Shown: positions 42,608 to 51,704 of the stretch, piece by piece | Numbering within the stretch: the stretch's first letter is position 1 | Layout: the number at the start of each line of letters is the position of its first letter | NCBI GenBank assembly: GCA_002365175.1 | Contig: DEZK01000019.1 | Span: forward strand, 5,255-69,254 | From: Raskinella chloraquaticus (SeqCode) | GTDB taxonomy: Bacteria > Pseudomonadota > Alphaproteobacteria > Rhizobiales > UBA4765 | Length of the DNA stretch: 64,000 nt | Reading direction: 5' to 3' | Program-made: the position numbers and the translations under genes | Notes under the pieces: generated by a model | Seen by the model: only the letters and a program-made list of their open reading frames with translations | What the model was told of the DNA's origin: nothing | Database searches by the model: none

Positions 42608-43615
42608 ATGGACTGGACAAAAAGCGGAACGATATTGGTCACCGGCGCCAGTGGCTTTGTCGGCGCAGCGGTGTTGCGTGCTCTTGCCGCAAAGGGCGCG
42701 CGGCTGCGGGTTTTGGTGCGCGCGGGCAGTCCGCGCGATAATCTCGCCGGCCTGCCGGCTGAGGTAATGACCGGCGATCTGCGCGATTCGGCCGCCGTTG
42801 GCGCAGCCATGGAGGGCGTTGACGGCCTCTTCCATGTGGCCGCCGATTACCGGTTATGGGCACCTGACCCCGAAGATATCGTTCGCAACAACGAGGCGAT
42901 GACACGCACCGTCATGGAGGCAGCGCTTGCCGCTAACATCAGCCGCATCGTCTATACCAGCTCGGTCGCCACCCTGAAGCCCGGCGACGATGCACAGCCG
43001 GGTCATGAAAAGGGCAGACTGACAGCCTCAACCGCCATCGGCGCCTACAAGCGCTCCAAGGTGATTGCCGAGCGCCTGGTCGACGATCTCGTCGCCAATC
43101 GCGGCCTGCCCGCCATCATCGTCCATCCTTCAACGCCGATCGGCCCCGGCGACATCAAGCCGACACCAACCGGGCGTGTGATCGTCGAGGCAGCGAACGG
43201 GCGCATGCCCGCCTATGTCGATACCGGCCTCAACCTCGTCCATGTCGATGATTGCGCTGACGGCCATCTGCTGGCCTTCGCGAAGGGCCGGGTTGGCGAG
43301 CGCTATATTCTGGGCGGCAGCGATGTTAGCCTTGGCACCATGTTGCACGACATTGCCGAATTAACCGGGGGCCGGCCGCCCTTCGGGCGCGTTCCCCGCC
43401 GCGCCATCATTCCCTTTGCCTATATCGGCGAAGCGATTGCCCGCCTTACCGGCAAGGAGCCGTTCGCAACCGTCGACGCGCTGCGCATGGCGGCCTATCG
43501 GATGTATTTTTCGTCCAGCAAGGCTGAACGCGACCTGGGCTACGGCGCCCGCCCCTACCGTCAGGCGCTGGCCGACGCGATCGGCTATTTCCGCGCGCGC
43601 GGTGTCGTCAGATGA
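42608..43615 (+). CDS. hpnA: HpnA, hopanoid-associated sugar epimerase/dehydratase
   Basis: 335 residues. The extended SDR NAD-binding motif is VTGASGFVGAA (11-21). YTSSVA and the YKRSK active-site pair are present, followed by HPSTPIGPGDIKPTPTGR, a segment typical of HpnA. Its exact substrate in hopanoid side-chain making is unproven. It is first in the plus-strand hpn operon, and its stop overlaps hpnB by 4 bases (ATGA). Confidence 0.93.
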   Translation: MDWTKSGTILVTGASGFVGAAVLRALAAKGARLRVLVRAGSPRDNLAGLPAEVMTGDLRDSAAVGAAMEGVDGLFHVAADYRLWAPDPEDIVRNNEAMTRTVMEAALAANISRIVYTSSVATLKPGDDAQPGHEKGRLTASTAIGAYKRSKVIAERLVDDLVANRGLPAIIVHPSTPIGPGDIKPTPTGRVIVEAANGRMPAYVDTGLNLVHVDDCADGHLLAFAKGRVGERYILGGSDVSLGTMLHDIAELTGGRPPFGRVPRRAIIPFAYIGEAIARLTGKEPFATVDALRMAAYRMYFSSSKAERDLGYGARPYRQALADAIGYFRARGVVR

Positions 43616-44778
43616 CGGTTGTGACGGATCTCGCCTGGCTGATGCTCGCGGTGTGGATGTTCCTGCTGCTCTGTCGCGGCCATTTCTGGCGGGCCGGCGT
43701 CCGGGATGATGATATCCTGCCACCGCCACCGGGCGGCTGGCCGGCGGTGATCGCGGTGATCCCGGCACGCGATGAAGCCGATATGATCGGCGCCACCCTC
43801 GCCTCGCTCTTTGTGCAGGATTACAAAGGTTCCCTGCAAATCATTGTGGTGGATGACCAAAGCAGCGATGGCACGAGCGATATCGCCCGCCGGGCAGCGG
43901 CCGGTGCTGGCGCCACGGACCGTCTGCTTGTGCTGCCTGGCGCGCCGCTCCCCGAAGGCTGGACTGGTAAGCTCTGGGCGGTCAATCAGGGAATTGAGAA
44001 AGCCTCGCGAAGTGATTCTCCGCCCACATTTATCTGGCTGAGCGACGCCGACATCACCTACGCTCCCGATACCCTGTCAAGCCTGGTGGCGCGGGCAGAA
44101 GCCGGCAATCTGGTTTTAACGTCGCTGATGGCCCGCCTGCGCTGCGACAGCCTGGCTGAGCGCTGGCTGATCCCGGCCTTCATCTTCTTCTTTCAGATGC
44201 TCTACCCCTTCGCCTGGGTGAATGACCCGCGGTCCCGCATGGCCGGCGCGGCCGGTGGCTGCATGCTGGTCAGGCGCGGGGCGCTCGACAAGGCCGGCGG
44301 CATTGCCAGCATCAGGTCAGCGCTCATCGATGATTGCGCCCTGGGAGCGCGCCTCAAACAGCAAGGAGCGATCTGGCTTGGCCTGACCAACCGCGCGCTC
44401 AGCGCCAGACCCTATCCCCGTTTCGCCGATATCGCCCGCATGGTGTCACGCTCGGCCTATGCGCAGCTTCATTATTCGCCATGGCTGCTTGCCGGTACGG
44501 TAATCGGTCTTGCCTTCGTGTATCTCGGCCCGCCGCTCCTTGCCTGCGTTGCCCATGACGACGCAGCATTTCCCGCCCTGCTCGCCTGGGCGCTGATGAG
44601 TTCCATGTTCGTTCCGATCCTGCGCTTTTACCGCCTGTCGCCGCTCAGGGCGCCCGCCCTGCCGCTGATCGCCCTTGCCTATCTGGTGTTTACCCTTCAT
44701 TCCGCCTATCAGCACGCTGCCGGCAGGGGCGGCATGTGGAAAGGCCGGGCGCAGGCCCTGCCGCGGGAGGGTGCGTGA
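43612..44778 (+). CDS. hpnB: HpnB, hopanoid-associated glycosyltransferase
   Basis: 388 residues. One N-terminal helix (LAWLMLAVWMFLLLCRGHF), a GT2 domain (VIPARDEADMIGATLASLF, VVDDQSSDGT, FIWLSDADITY, GAAGGCMLVRRGALDKAGG, DDCALGARLKQQG) and three or four C-terminal membrane helices. It is an inner-membrane glycosyltransferase of unproven substrate that travels with hpnA. It is coupled to both neighbours by 4-base overlaps. Confidence 0.92.
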   Translation: MTVVTDLAWLMLAVWMFLLLCRGHFWRAGVRDDDILPPPPGGWPAVIAVIPARDEADMIGATLASLFVQDYKGSLQIIVVDDQSSDGTSDIARRAAAGAGATDRLLVLPGAPLPEGWTGKLWAVNQGIEKASRSDSPPTFIWLSDADITYAPDTLSSLVARAEAGNLVLTSLMARLRCDSLAERWLIPAFIFFFQMLYPFAWVNDPRSRMAGAAGGCMLVRRGALDKAGGIASIRSALIDDCALGARLKQQGAIWLGLTNRALSARPYPRFADIARMVSRSAYAQLHYSPWLLAGTVIGLAFVYLGPPLLACVAHDDAAFPALLAWALMSSMFVPILRFYRLSPLRAPALPLIALAYLVFTLHSAYQHAAGRGGMWKGRAQALPREGA

Positions 44779-45653
44779 ATTCAGCCAGTGACATGCGTTC
44801 GGGCAAAGGCAGCAGCGACGAGAATTTTCCCGTCGCATCCTGGCTTGTAGCCCCGCGCCATCGCCGGCTGATCCTCACCTTCTACGATTTTGCCCGTGCA
44901 GCCGACGATGTCGGCGACCATCCAACGCTCGATGCAGCGACCAAGCTTGCCATGCTGGGCCAGATGGAGCGCACCCTTCAGGGGCAGGACGATACCGAGC
45001 CGGCGGCCCTGCCACTGCGCCTCGCCCTGGCTGAGCGCGGATTGTCGCCCCGCCACGGCCTTGACCTTCTGGTCGCCTTCAAGCGCGATTGTACCAAGAA
45101 CCGTTATGATGATTGGGCTGAGCTGATGGATTATTGCCGCTATTCGGCAAACCCGGTCGGGCGCTTCGTTCTCGACGTGCACGGCGAGAGCGAGGAGCTG
45201 TGGCCGGTCAATGACGCGCTCTGCTCGGCCTTGCAGATCATCAACCATCTGCAGGATTGCGCCGAGGATTACCGCGAAATCGATCGCGTTTACGTCCCGC
45301 GCGATGCCTTGGCGGCTGAAGGGCTGGACGTCAGCGCGCTTGCCGCCGCCCAGGCAACGCCGGCATTGCGCCATTGCCTGTCGCAACTGGCACTCAGGAC
45401 AGATCACCTGCTCGATGTGAGTGAGGCTTTTGCCGGACGTATCCGCGATAGCCGCCTTGCCTGCGAGGTGGCGGTCATCCAGCGGCTGGCACGGCGTCTC
45501 GTGGGCCTATTGCGCGATCGCGATCCCCTGAGCGAACGTGTCCATCTCTCAAAGTCGCAAATGGCCGCAACCGCGCTTGGCGGTGTTCTCGACATCACCG
45601 TCCAGCGTCTCTTTCGACCAGATCGATCTCTTGCCGGGCGCATCACGTCATGA
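44775..45653 (+). CDS. hpnC: HpnC, squalene synthase component (presqualene-diphosphate to hydroxysqualene)
   Basis: 292 residues from GTG 44775, which overlaps the hpnB stop (GTGA) and follows GGGAGGG by 4 bases. ENFPVASWLVAPRHR is the HpnC-type opening. FYDFARAADDVGDH holds the first Asp-rich motif, YCRYSANPVGRFVL the middle helix and NHLQDCAEDY the second Asp-rich motif. HpnC converts presqualene diphosphate to hydroxysqualene in the three-enzyme HpnCDE route. hpnD overlaps by 4 bases. Confidence 0.95.
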   Translation: MNSASDMRSGKGSSDENFPVASWLVAPRHRRLILTFYDFARAADDVGDHPTLDAATKLAMLGQMERTLQGQDDTEPAALPLRLALAERGLSPRHGLDLLVAFKRDCTKNRYDDWAELMDYCRYSANPVGRFVLDVHGESEELWPVNDALCSALQIINHLQDCAEDYREIDRVYVPRDALAAEGLDVSALAAAQATPALRHCLSQLALRTDHLLDVSEAFAGRIRDSRLACEVAVIQRLARRLVGLLRDRDPLSERVHLSKSQMAATALGGVLDITVQRLFRPDRSLAGRITS

Positions 45654-46477
45654 ACACCCAAGCCCCCGTTGCGTCAGCTATCGCCCGCTCAAGCTCGTTT
45701 TATGCCGGCATGCGTGTCCTGCCACCAGCCCAGCGGGCGGCCATGTATGCGATCTATGCGTTCTGTCGTGCCGTCGATGACGTTGCCGACGAAGGCGGCG
45801 AGAGGGCGGAGCGGCAGGCAGAACTCGCCCGCTGGCGTGCCGATGTCGATGCCATGTATCAGGGAAAGGTTGCGCCAAGGCTGGCCGACCTTGCCAGCCA
45901 TATTGTCACCTACCACCTGCAGCGCGCCGACATGCAGGCGATTATCGATGGCATGGAAATGGATGCGGTTGCCGACATCAGAGCCCCGGACTGGGCAACG
46001 CTCGACCTTTATTGCGACCGTGTGGCAAGCGCGGTTGGTCGCCTCTCGGTCAGGGTGTTTGGCATGGCAGAAGCGCCTGGTATCGCGCTCTCGCACCATC
46101 TCGGGCGGGCGCTACAGCTGACCAACATCTTGCGCGATATTGATGAGGATGCGGCAATTGATCGCCTGTATCTCCCGCGTGAAGCGCTTCTTGCCGCTGG
46201 TATCTTGAGTGACGATCCCAAATCTGCCACCGCAGACAGGGACCTTGACGCGGCCTGCGCTCCCGTAATCGCGCGCGCGCGCGCCCATTTCGCCGAGGCG
46301 GCCGCTATCATCGCATCAGCGCCACGACAGGCCACCCGCGCCCCGCGCCTGATGGGCGCCTATTACGGGGCCGTGCTTGACGCACTTGAAAAACGCGGCT
46401 TTGCACCCCCGCGCCTGCGCCCCCGCTTGCGCAAGCGCGATAAGCTGTTGATTCTCCTCCAGCACGGATGGCGATGA
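45650..46477 (+). CDS. hpnD: HpnD, presqualene diphosphate synthase
   Basis: 275 residues. SSFYAGMRVLPPAQR is the substrate flap region, YAFCRAVDDVADE the first Asp-rich motif, YCDRVASAVGRLSVRVFG the middle helix and LTNILRDIDEDA the second Asp-rich motif. It joins two farnesyl diphosphates to presqualene diphosphate. A (CG)n run near 46270-46280 lies in the coding frame. It overlaps hpnC and hpnE. Confidence 0.95.
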   Translation: MNTQAPVASAIARSSSFYAGMRVLPPAQRAAMYAIYAFCRAVDDVADEGGERAERQAELARWRADVDAMYQGKVAPRLADLASHIVTYHLQRADMQAIIDGMEMDAVADIRAPDWATLDLYCDRVASAVGRLSVRVFGMAEAPGIALSHHLGRALQLTNILRDIDEDAAIDRLYLPREALLAAGILSDDPKSATADRDLDAACAPVIARARAHFAEAAAIIASAPRQATRAPRLMGAYYGAVLDALEKRGFAPPRLRPRLRKRDKLLILLQHGWR

Positions 46478-47736
46478 TGCGTGCCAGAACCCTTCACATC
46501 ATCGGCGCCGGCCTGGCGGGGCTCACAACCGCTGCCGGCGTTGCCCGCAAGGGCGAGGATGTGGTCATCCACGAAGCATCGGCCCATGCCGGCGGGCGGT
46601 GCCGCTCCTATTTCGAGCCTGCACTCGACATGATGATCGACAATGGCAATCATCTCGTTCTTTCGGGCAACCGCGCCACCATGCATCTGCTGGACCTCGT
46701 CGGCTCGCGCGGCGAACTGGCGGGTCCTGACGAAGCGTCTTTTTCCTTCGTTGATCTCGACAGCGGTGAACATTGGACGCTGAAGCCCAATATCGGCCCT
46801 GTGCCATGGTGGGTGCTTGTCAAGGCGCGACGCGTCCCCGGCTCCTCGCCCTTCGACTATCTGGTCGGCGCCCGCCTTGCGGGCCGCAAGCATGGCACGA
46901 CAGTCGGCGATGTGATCAGCGAAGACCACCCGCTTTATCATCGCATGTGGGAACCCTTGCTGGTCTCGGCGCTTAACACCGACCCGCAGGAGGCCTGCAC
47001 CCAGATGGCGTGGGCGGTGATGCGCGAGACATTGGCACGCGGCGGGCAGGCATGCCGCCCGCTGATTGCCCATCATGGTTTGTCGCGTGCCTTCATTGAA
47101 CCCGTCATCGACTTTGTCGAGGGTCGCGGCGTCGAACTCAAATTCAATCACCGTTTGAAGGCAATGTCCTTTACCGGCGAGCGAGTGAGTGAGCTTGATT
47201 TTGGTGACGAGAAAATCTCGCTGGATGAGCGCGACGCCGTCGTTCTTGCCGTGCCACCCTGGGTGGCGCAGGATCTTGTGCCGGACATCACCACGCCGAC
47301 CGCCTTTCGCTCCATCATCAACGGCCATTTCAAGACAGCGCCCGCCCAGGATCAGCCGCCGATCCTTGGTGTCGTCAACGGCGCCGTGCAATGGGTTTTT
47401 GCCTTCGAACAGCACGTATCGATCACCATCAGTGCCGCCGAGCCATTCCTTGATAGGCCGCGTCAGGAACTGGCAGAGTTGCTATGGGCGGATGTGAAAG
47501 CAGCGACCGGGCTTCGCGGTGACCTGCCAGCCTGGCAGATCATCAAGGAAAAGCGCGCGACCTTCGCCTGCACACCCGGCGAAGTGGCCAAACGCCCACC
47601 CCAGACAACGAGATGGAAGAACCTCGTCCTGGCCGGCGATTATGTCGATACCAGCCTGCCGGCAACCATTGAGGGTGCGGTGCGCTCAGGCTTTGCTGCC
47701 GCCCGCCTGGTTCGTGGCAAGACGATCAATTTTTGA
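46468..47736 (+). CDS. hpnE: HpnE, hydroxysqualene dehydroxylase
   Basis: 422 residues. The N-terminal FAD-binding motif is HIIGAGLAGLTTAAG, with HEASAHAGGRCRSY as the GG-doublet motif of the amine-oxidase/phytoene-desaturase superfamily; the C-terminal FAD contact is LVLAGDYVDTSLPATIEGA. It reduces hydroxysqualene to squalene. Three ATGs (46468, 46474, 46477) compete; 46474 would give an ATGA overlap with hpnD. It ends the tight A-E operon, and 165 bases separate it from shc. Confidence 0.94.
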   Translation: MAMMRARTLHIIGAGLAGLTTAAGVARKGEDVVIHEASAHAGGRCRSYFEPALDMMIDNGNHLVLSGNRATMHLLDLVGSRGELAGPDEASFSFVDLDSGEHWTLKPNIGPVPWWVLVKARRVPGSSPFDYLVGARLAGRKHGTTVGDVISEDHPLYHRMWEPLLVSALNTDPQEACTQMAWAVMRETLARGGQACRPLIAHHGLSRAFIEPVIDFVEGRGVELKFNHRLKAMSFTGERVSELDFGDEKISLDERDAVVLAVPPWVAQDLVPDITTPTAFRSIINGHFKTAPAQDQPPILGVVNGAVQWVFAFEQHVSITISAAEPFLDRPRQELAELLWADVKAATGLRGDLPAWQIIKEKRATFACTPGEVAKRPPQTTRWKNLVLAGDYVDTSLPATIEGAVRSGFAAARLVRGKTINF

Positions 47737-47901
47737 CCGTGTGACGACACGTTCAAGCCTTCATGCGGGCCGCAAAAGCGGCTAGCCAAAGCGCGGCTGC
47801 TGTGGCAAAAGGCGGTCGAATGAAAAACATGAACTCCACTTCGCTTTTTGCGCGCAACTGCACTTGCGCCGGCTTGGCAAGGCAAGTGCTGGAGATGAGA
47901 A

Positions 47902-49920
47902 ATGTCGTCGATGGCTACCGCTTCCTCCTTGCGCGAACGACCGATGGTCGATCCGTCCGCACCGCAAGCTGACATCATGTCGGACGGCGCGATCGAGGCG
48001 GGTATCAAGCGCGCAACCGATGCGCTTCTCACGGCACAGAAAGCTGACGGCCACTGGGTCTTCGAGCTTGAAGCCGACGTCACCATCCCGGCGGAATATG
48101 TGTTGCTGCGCCACTATTTGGCCGAGCCCGTTGACTCTCATCTGGAAGCTTTGATCGCCACCTATATCCGCCGCCGTCAGGCACCCCATGGCGGCTGGCC
48201 GCTCTTTCATGACGGGGCCTTCGACATGAGCGCATCCGTCAAGGCTTATTTCGCGTTGAAGATGATCGGCGATGACATCGAGGCGCCGCATATGCGTCGT
48301 GCCCGCGAGGCGATCCTGTCGCGAGGCGGCGCCGCGCGCAGCAACGTCTTTACCCGCGTTTTGCTGTCGCTCTATGGGCAGGTGCCGTGGCGCGCCGTGC
48401 CGGTGATGCCCGTCGAGATCATGCTGCTGCCGCGCTGGTTCCCTTTCCACCTCGACAAGGTATCCTACTGGGCCCGCACCGTCATCGTGCCCCTCCTTGT
48501 TTTGCAGGCGCGGAAGCCGCAGGCGCGCAACCCCAGAGGCATCGGCATTGGCGAACTCTTCGTCACAGCGCCCGACAAGGTGCGCGAATGGCCAGCCGGC
48601 GCCCATCAGGCCTGGCTGCTGGTCAAGCTCTTCGGTCTCCTCGACAAGGGTCTGCGTCTGGCCGAACCCTTCTTTCCAAAGCGCTCTCGCCAGCGCGCCA
48701 TCGACAAGGCGGTGGCGTTCGTGCGCGAGCGCCTCAATGGCGAGGACGGGCTCGGCGCCATTTTTCCCGCCATGGCCAATGCGGTGATGATGTTCGATGT
48801 TCTGGGATTTCCCAAGGACGGAGCGGATTACGCCACCGCCCGCCATGCGATCGACAAGCTGCTGGTCGACAAAGGGGATGAAGCCTATTGCCAGCCCTGC
48901 GTGTCACCCGTCTGGGACACCGCTCTCGTCGCCCATGCTTTGCTGGAGACCGGCGACAAGGCAGCGCTTGCCGCATGCCGTCGCGGGCTTGATTGGCTGA
49001 AGCCGCTGCAGATCCTCGATGTCAAAGGCGACTGGGCAACACGTCGCCCCGATGTCCGTCCGGGTGGCTGGGCGTTCCAATATGCCAATCCTCACTATCC
49101 TGACCTTGATGATACCGCCGTCGTTGCCATGGCGCTCGACCGCGCCGGCGACGGCACGCCGGCCACCGATCGTATGGGTGATAAGGCGGCGATTGCCCGC
49201 GGGCGTGAGTGGATCCTCGGTCTGCAAAGCCGGAATGGCGGCTTTGGCGCTTTTGACGCCGACAACACCTATCATTACCTCAACCACATTCCCTTCGCCG
49301 ATCATGGTGCGCTGCTTGATCCGCCAACCGCAGACGTGACGGCACGCTGCATCTCGATGCTCGCGCAGCTTGGTGAGCGCATGGAAACCAGCGAGCCGCT
49401 GCGGCGCGCCGTTGATTACCTCCTTTCCGAGCAATTACCCGATGGCAGCTGGTTTGGCCGCTGGGGCATCAACTATGTCTACGGAACCTGGTCGGCTTTG
49501 TGCGCCCTCAATGCCGCAGGCTTGACCGGCGAGCATCCCGATGTCCGCCGGGCCGCCGACTGGCTGACTTCCATCCAGAACAAGGATGGCGGCTGGGGTG
49601 AGGATGGCGACAGCTACAAGCTGGCCTATAATCGCTATGAGGCGGCACCCAGCACCGCCTCGCAAACCGCCTGGGCGCTCCTTGGCCTCATGGCGGCCGG
49701 CGAGGTTGATCATCCCGCAGTGGCACGAGGCATCGCCTATCTGACGGCCCATCAGGCCGCTGATGGTCTATGGCCGGAGGACATCTACACCGGCACCGGT
49801 TTTCCGCGCGTCTTCTATCTGCGCTATCACGGTTACGCGAAATTCTTCCCGCTATGGGCAATGAGCCGCTACCGCAATCTCAAGGCCGGTAACGGCAAGG
49901 CCGTCCTTTGGGGCATGTAA
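47902..49920 (+). CDS. shc: Squalene-hopene cyclase
   Basis: 672 residues (also called HpnF). The protonating motif is DLDD at 401-404 (PDLDDTAVV). Several QW repeats are visible, for example QKADGHWVFELEAD, QSRNGGFGAFDADN, DGSWFGRWGINYVYG, NKDGGWGEDGDSY and DGLWPEDIYTGTGFP. The enzyme cyclises squalene to hopene and hopanol at the inner membrane. GGAGATGAGAA precedes the ATG. A 13-base overlap with hpnG follows. The short spacer upstream (47737-47901) holds a GCCGC-AAAA-GCGGC hairpin without a T-run and no clear gene. Confidence 0.97.
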   Translation: MSSMATASSLRERPMVDPSAPQADIMSDGAIEAGIKRATDALLTAQKADGHWVFELEADVTIPAEYVLLRHYLAEPVDSHLEALIATYIRRRQAPHGGWPLFHDGAFDMSASVKAYFALKMIGDDIEAPHMRRAREAILSRGGAARSNVFTRVLLSLYGQVPWRAVPVMPVEIMLLPRWFPFHLDKVSYWARTVIVPLLVLQARKPQARNPRGIGIGELFVTAPDKVREWPAGAHQAWLLVKLFGLLDKGLRLAEPFFPKRSRQRAIDKAVAFVRERLNGEDGLGAIFPAMANAVMMFDVLGFPKDGADYATARHAIDKLLVDKGDEAYCQPCVSPVWDTALVAHALLETGDKAALAACRRGLDWLKPLQILDVKGDWATRRPDVRPGGWAFQYANPHYPDLDDTAVVAMALDRAGDGTPATDRMGDKAAIARGREWILGLQSRNGGFGAFDADNTYHYLNHIPFADHGALLDPPTADVTARCISMLAQLGERMETSEPLRRAVDYLLSEQLPDGSWFGRWGINYVYGTWSALCALNAAGLTGEHPDVRRAADWLTSIQNKDGGWGEDGDSYKLAYNRYEAAPSTASQTAWALLGLMAAGEVDHPAVARGIAYLTAHQAADGLWPEDIYTGTGFPRVFYLRYHGYAKFFPLWAMSRYRNLKAGNGKAVLWGM

Positions 49921-50624
49921 CTCCTCCCCGGCCGGTCGTGCTCGCTGTCTGCGGGCTCAGGGCGGAGGCACGGATTGCTTCCGGCCTGGGCGTTGCATCC
50001 CTTGCCTGCGGCGGTGATGCGCCAACCCTGGCGCGCTGTCTGCCGCAGGAATATGACCGGCTGCGACCTGTCGGATTGATGAGCCTCGGGATCGCTGGCG
50101 GGCTTGATCCCCGATTGACGACGGGCGATGTGCTGATCGGCTCGACTGTTATCGCCGATGAGGCGCAGTATGAGTGCGATGTCGCCTGGCGTCGGGCATT
50201 GGTGCGATCACTGCCAGGCGCGGTTGTAGGTCCCCTGGCCGGCGGCGACCATGCCCTGGCAACACCCGCTGACAAATCCGCGCTTTACCATCGCACCCTC
50301 GCCCGCGCCGTTGACATGGAAAGCCAGCATGTCGCCCGCTTTGCCAACGTTCATGGCCTGCCCTTCGCGGCGTTAAGAGTGATCGCCGATCCGGCTGATC
50401 GCGCTTTACCGAGCGCTGCCCTGGTGGGATTGAAACCTGATGGCAGCGCAGCCATCCTGAAGGTGATCCTGGCGCTCATGAAAACGCCGGCGGAGCTGCC
50501 GGCGCTTCTGCAGGTGGCAAATGACAGCCGTCATGCCATGGCCCGTTTACTCAGCAGCCGCCTTTGCCTTGGCCCCGGCCTTGGTTTCCCGGATTTCGGC
50601 AAGCTTGTTCTGGACATGGCGTGA
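49908..50624 (+). CDS. hpnG: HpnG, adenosylhopane nucleosidase/phosphorylase
   Basis: 238 residues from TTG 49908, with AAGG 6 bases before it; the true start could be a few codons later. LAVCGLRAEARIASG is the family opening, LMSLGIAGGLDPRLTTGDVLIG the base-binding strand, and AVDMESQHVARFA the purine-nucleoside phosphorylase-type Glu motif. It removes adenine from adenosylhopane. It overlaps shc by 13 bases, and its last 78 bases overlap the 3' end of hpnH on the other strand. Confidence 0.9.
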   Translation: MGHVTPPRPVVLAVCGLRAEARIASGLGVASLACGGDAPTLARCLPQEYDRLRPVGLMSLGIAGGLDPRLTTGDVLIGSTVIADEAQYECDVAWRRALVRSLPGAVVGPLAGGDHALATPADKSALYHRTLARAVDMESQHVARFANVHGLPFAALRVIADPADRALPSAALVGLKPDGSAAILKVILALMKTPAELPALLQVANDSRHAMARLLSSRLCLGPGLGFPDFGKLVLDMA

Positions 50625-51695
50625 GAAGACAAATTCCGGCGGGCGCTGCTTGTCGAGCGGAATTTCCGGCGCGAATTCGCCCTCCGTCTTGACCCCGCGC
50701 AGCGCCACCATGGCAGCCACCCATGGCCGGCGGATGGTGTCCTTCACTGCCGTGCCTTCAAAGCCGCAATGAACCATGCAATCGGCGCATTTTTCATAAT
50801 TGCCGACGCCGTAATTATCCCATTCGGTGGTATCCATCAGCTCCTTGAAGGTCTTGGTATACCCTTCGCCGACGAGATAGCACGGCTTCTGCCAGCCAAA
50901 GACGGTGCGCGCCGGCATGGACCACGGCGTGCACTCATAAGTCTGGTTGCCGGCCAGGAAGTCGAGGAAGAGGGTGGACTGAGTGAATGTCCAGCGCTTT
51001 CCACCATCGCCGCGGCGCAGAATGTCGCGGAAGATTTCCTTGGTCTTGGAGCGGTTGAGGAAATGCTGCTGGTCGGGCGCCCGCTCATAAGCATAGCCCG
51101 GCGACACCGTGATCCCGTCGAGGCCGATCTCCTTCATGTAATCGAAGAATGTCGCAGCCTTGGCCGGATCGGCATTGTTGAACAGCGTGCAATTGATCTG
51201 GACGCGGAAACCACGCGATTTGGCAAGCTTGATCGCTTCGATGCAGGTGTCGTAGACGCCCGTCTGGCACACCGAACGGTCATGCATTTCCTCGTCGCCA
51301 TCCAGATGGATCGACCAGGTGAAGTACGGGCTCGGCTTGTACTGATCGATCTTCTTCGACAGCAGCAGCGCGTTCGTGCACAGGATCACGAACTTCTTCT
51401 TCTTGAGAAAACCCTCGACAATCTGCGGCATCTCGCGATGGATCAACGGTTCCCCGCCGGCAATCGACACGGCAGGCGCCCCGCACTCGTCGATCGCGTC
51501 CATGCATTCCTGGTAGGACAGGCGCTGGTTGAGGATCTCATCGGGATAATCGATCTTGCCGCAGCCGGCACATGCCAGATTGCAGCGAAACAACGGCTCC
51601 AGCATCATCACCAGCGGATAGCGCTTCCGGCCGCTGAGTTCCTGCTTGAGAATATAGGAACCGATACGAACCGTCTGTCTGAACGGAATGGACAT
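50547..51695 (-). CDS. hpnH: HpnH, radical SAM adenosylhopane synthase
   Basis: 382 residues. The radical-SAM cluster motif is C38-x3-C42-x2-C45 (FRCNLACAGCGK). SIAGGEPLIHREM is the SAM-binding GGE motif, TWSIHLDGDEEMHD follows in the barrel, and a C-terminal Cys cluster (EKCADCMVHCGFEG) gives a SPASM-like feature. It adds 5'-deoxyadenosine to diploptene, the first side-chain step. It sits 9 bases after ispH. The last 25 residues or so are Ala/Lys-rich (AGAKAKAAAE) and lie in the overlap with hpnG. Confidence 0.96.
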   Translation of the reverse strand: MSIPFRQTVRIGSYILKQELSGRKRYPLVMMLEPLFRCNLACAGCGKIDYPDEILNQRLSYQECMDAIDECGAPAVSIAGGEPLIHREMPQIVEGFLKKKKFVILCTNALLLSKKIDQYKPSPYFTWSIHLDGDEEMHDRSVCQTGVYDTCIEAIKLAKSRGFRVQINCTLFNNADPAKAATFFDYMKEIGLDGITVSPGYAYERAPDQQHFLNRSKTKEIFRDILRRGDGGKRWTFTQSTLFLDFLAGNQTYECTPWSMPARTVFGWQKPCYLVGEGYTKTFKELMDTTEWDNYGVGNYEKCADCMVHCGFEGTAVKDTIRRPWVAAMVALRGVKTEGEFAPEIPLDKQRPPEFVFSRHVQNKLAEIRETKAGAKAKAAAE

Positions 51696-51704
51696 CTCAT
51701 ACCC

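Noticed and set aside
46363..47415. 350-codon minus-strand frame opposite hpnE
   Set aside because: Shadow of hpnE; no domain and no ribosome site.
47763..47972. Small plus-strand frame between hpnE and shc
   Set aside because: Overlaps the shc start in another frame, low-complexity start and no strong ribosome site.
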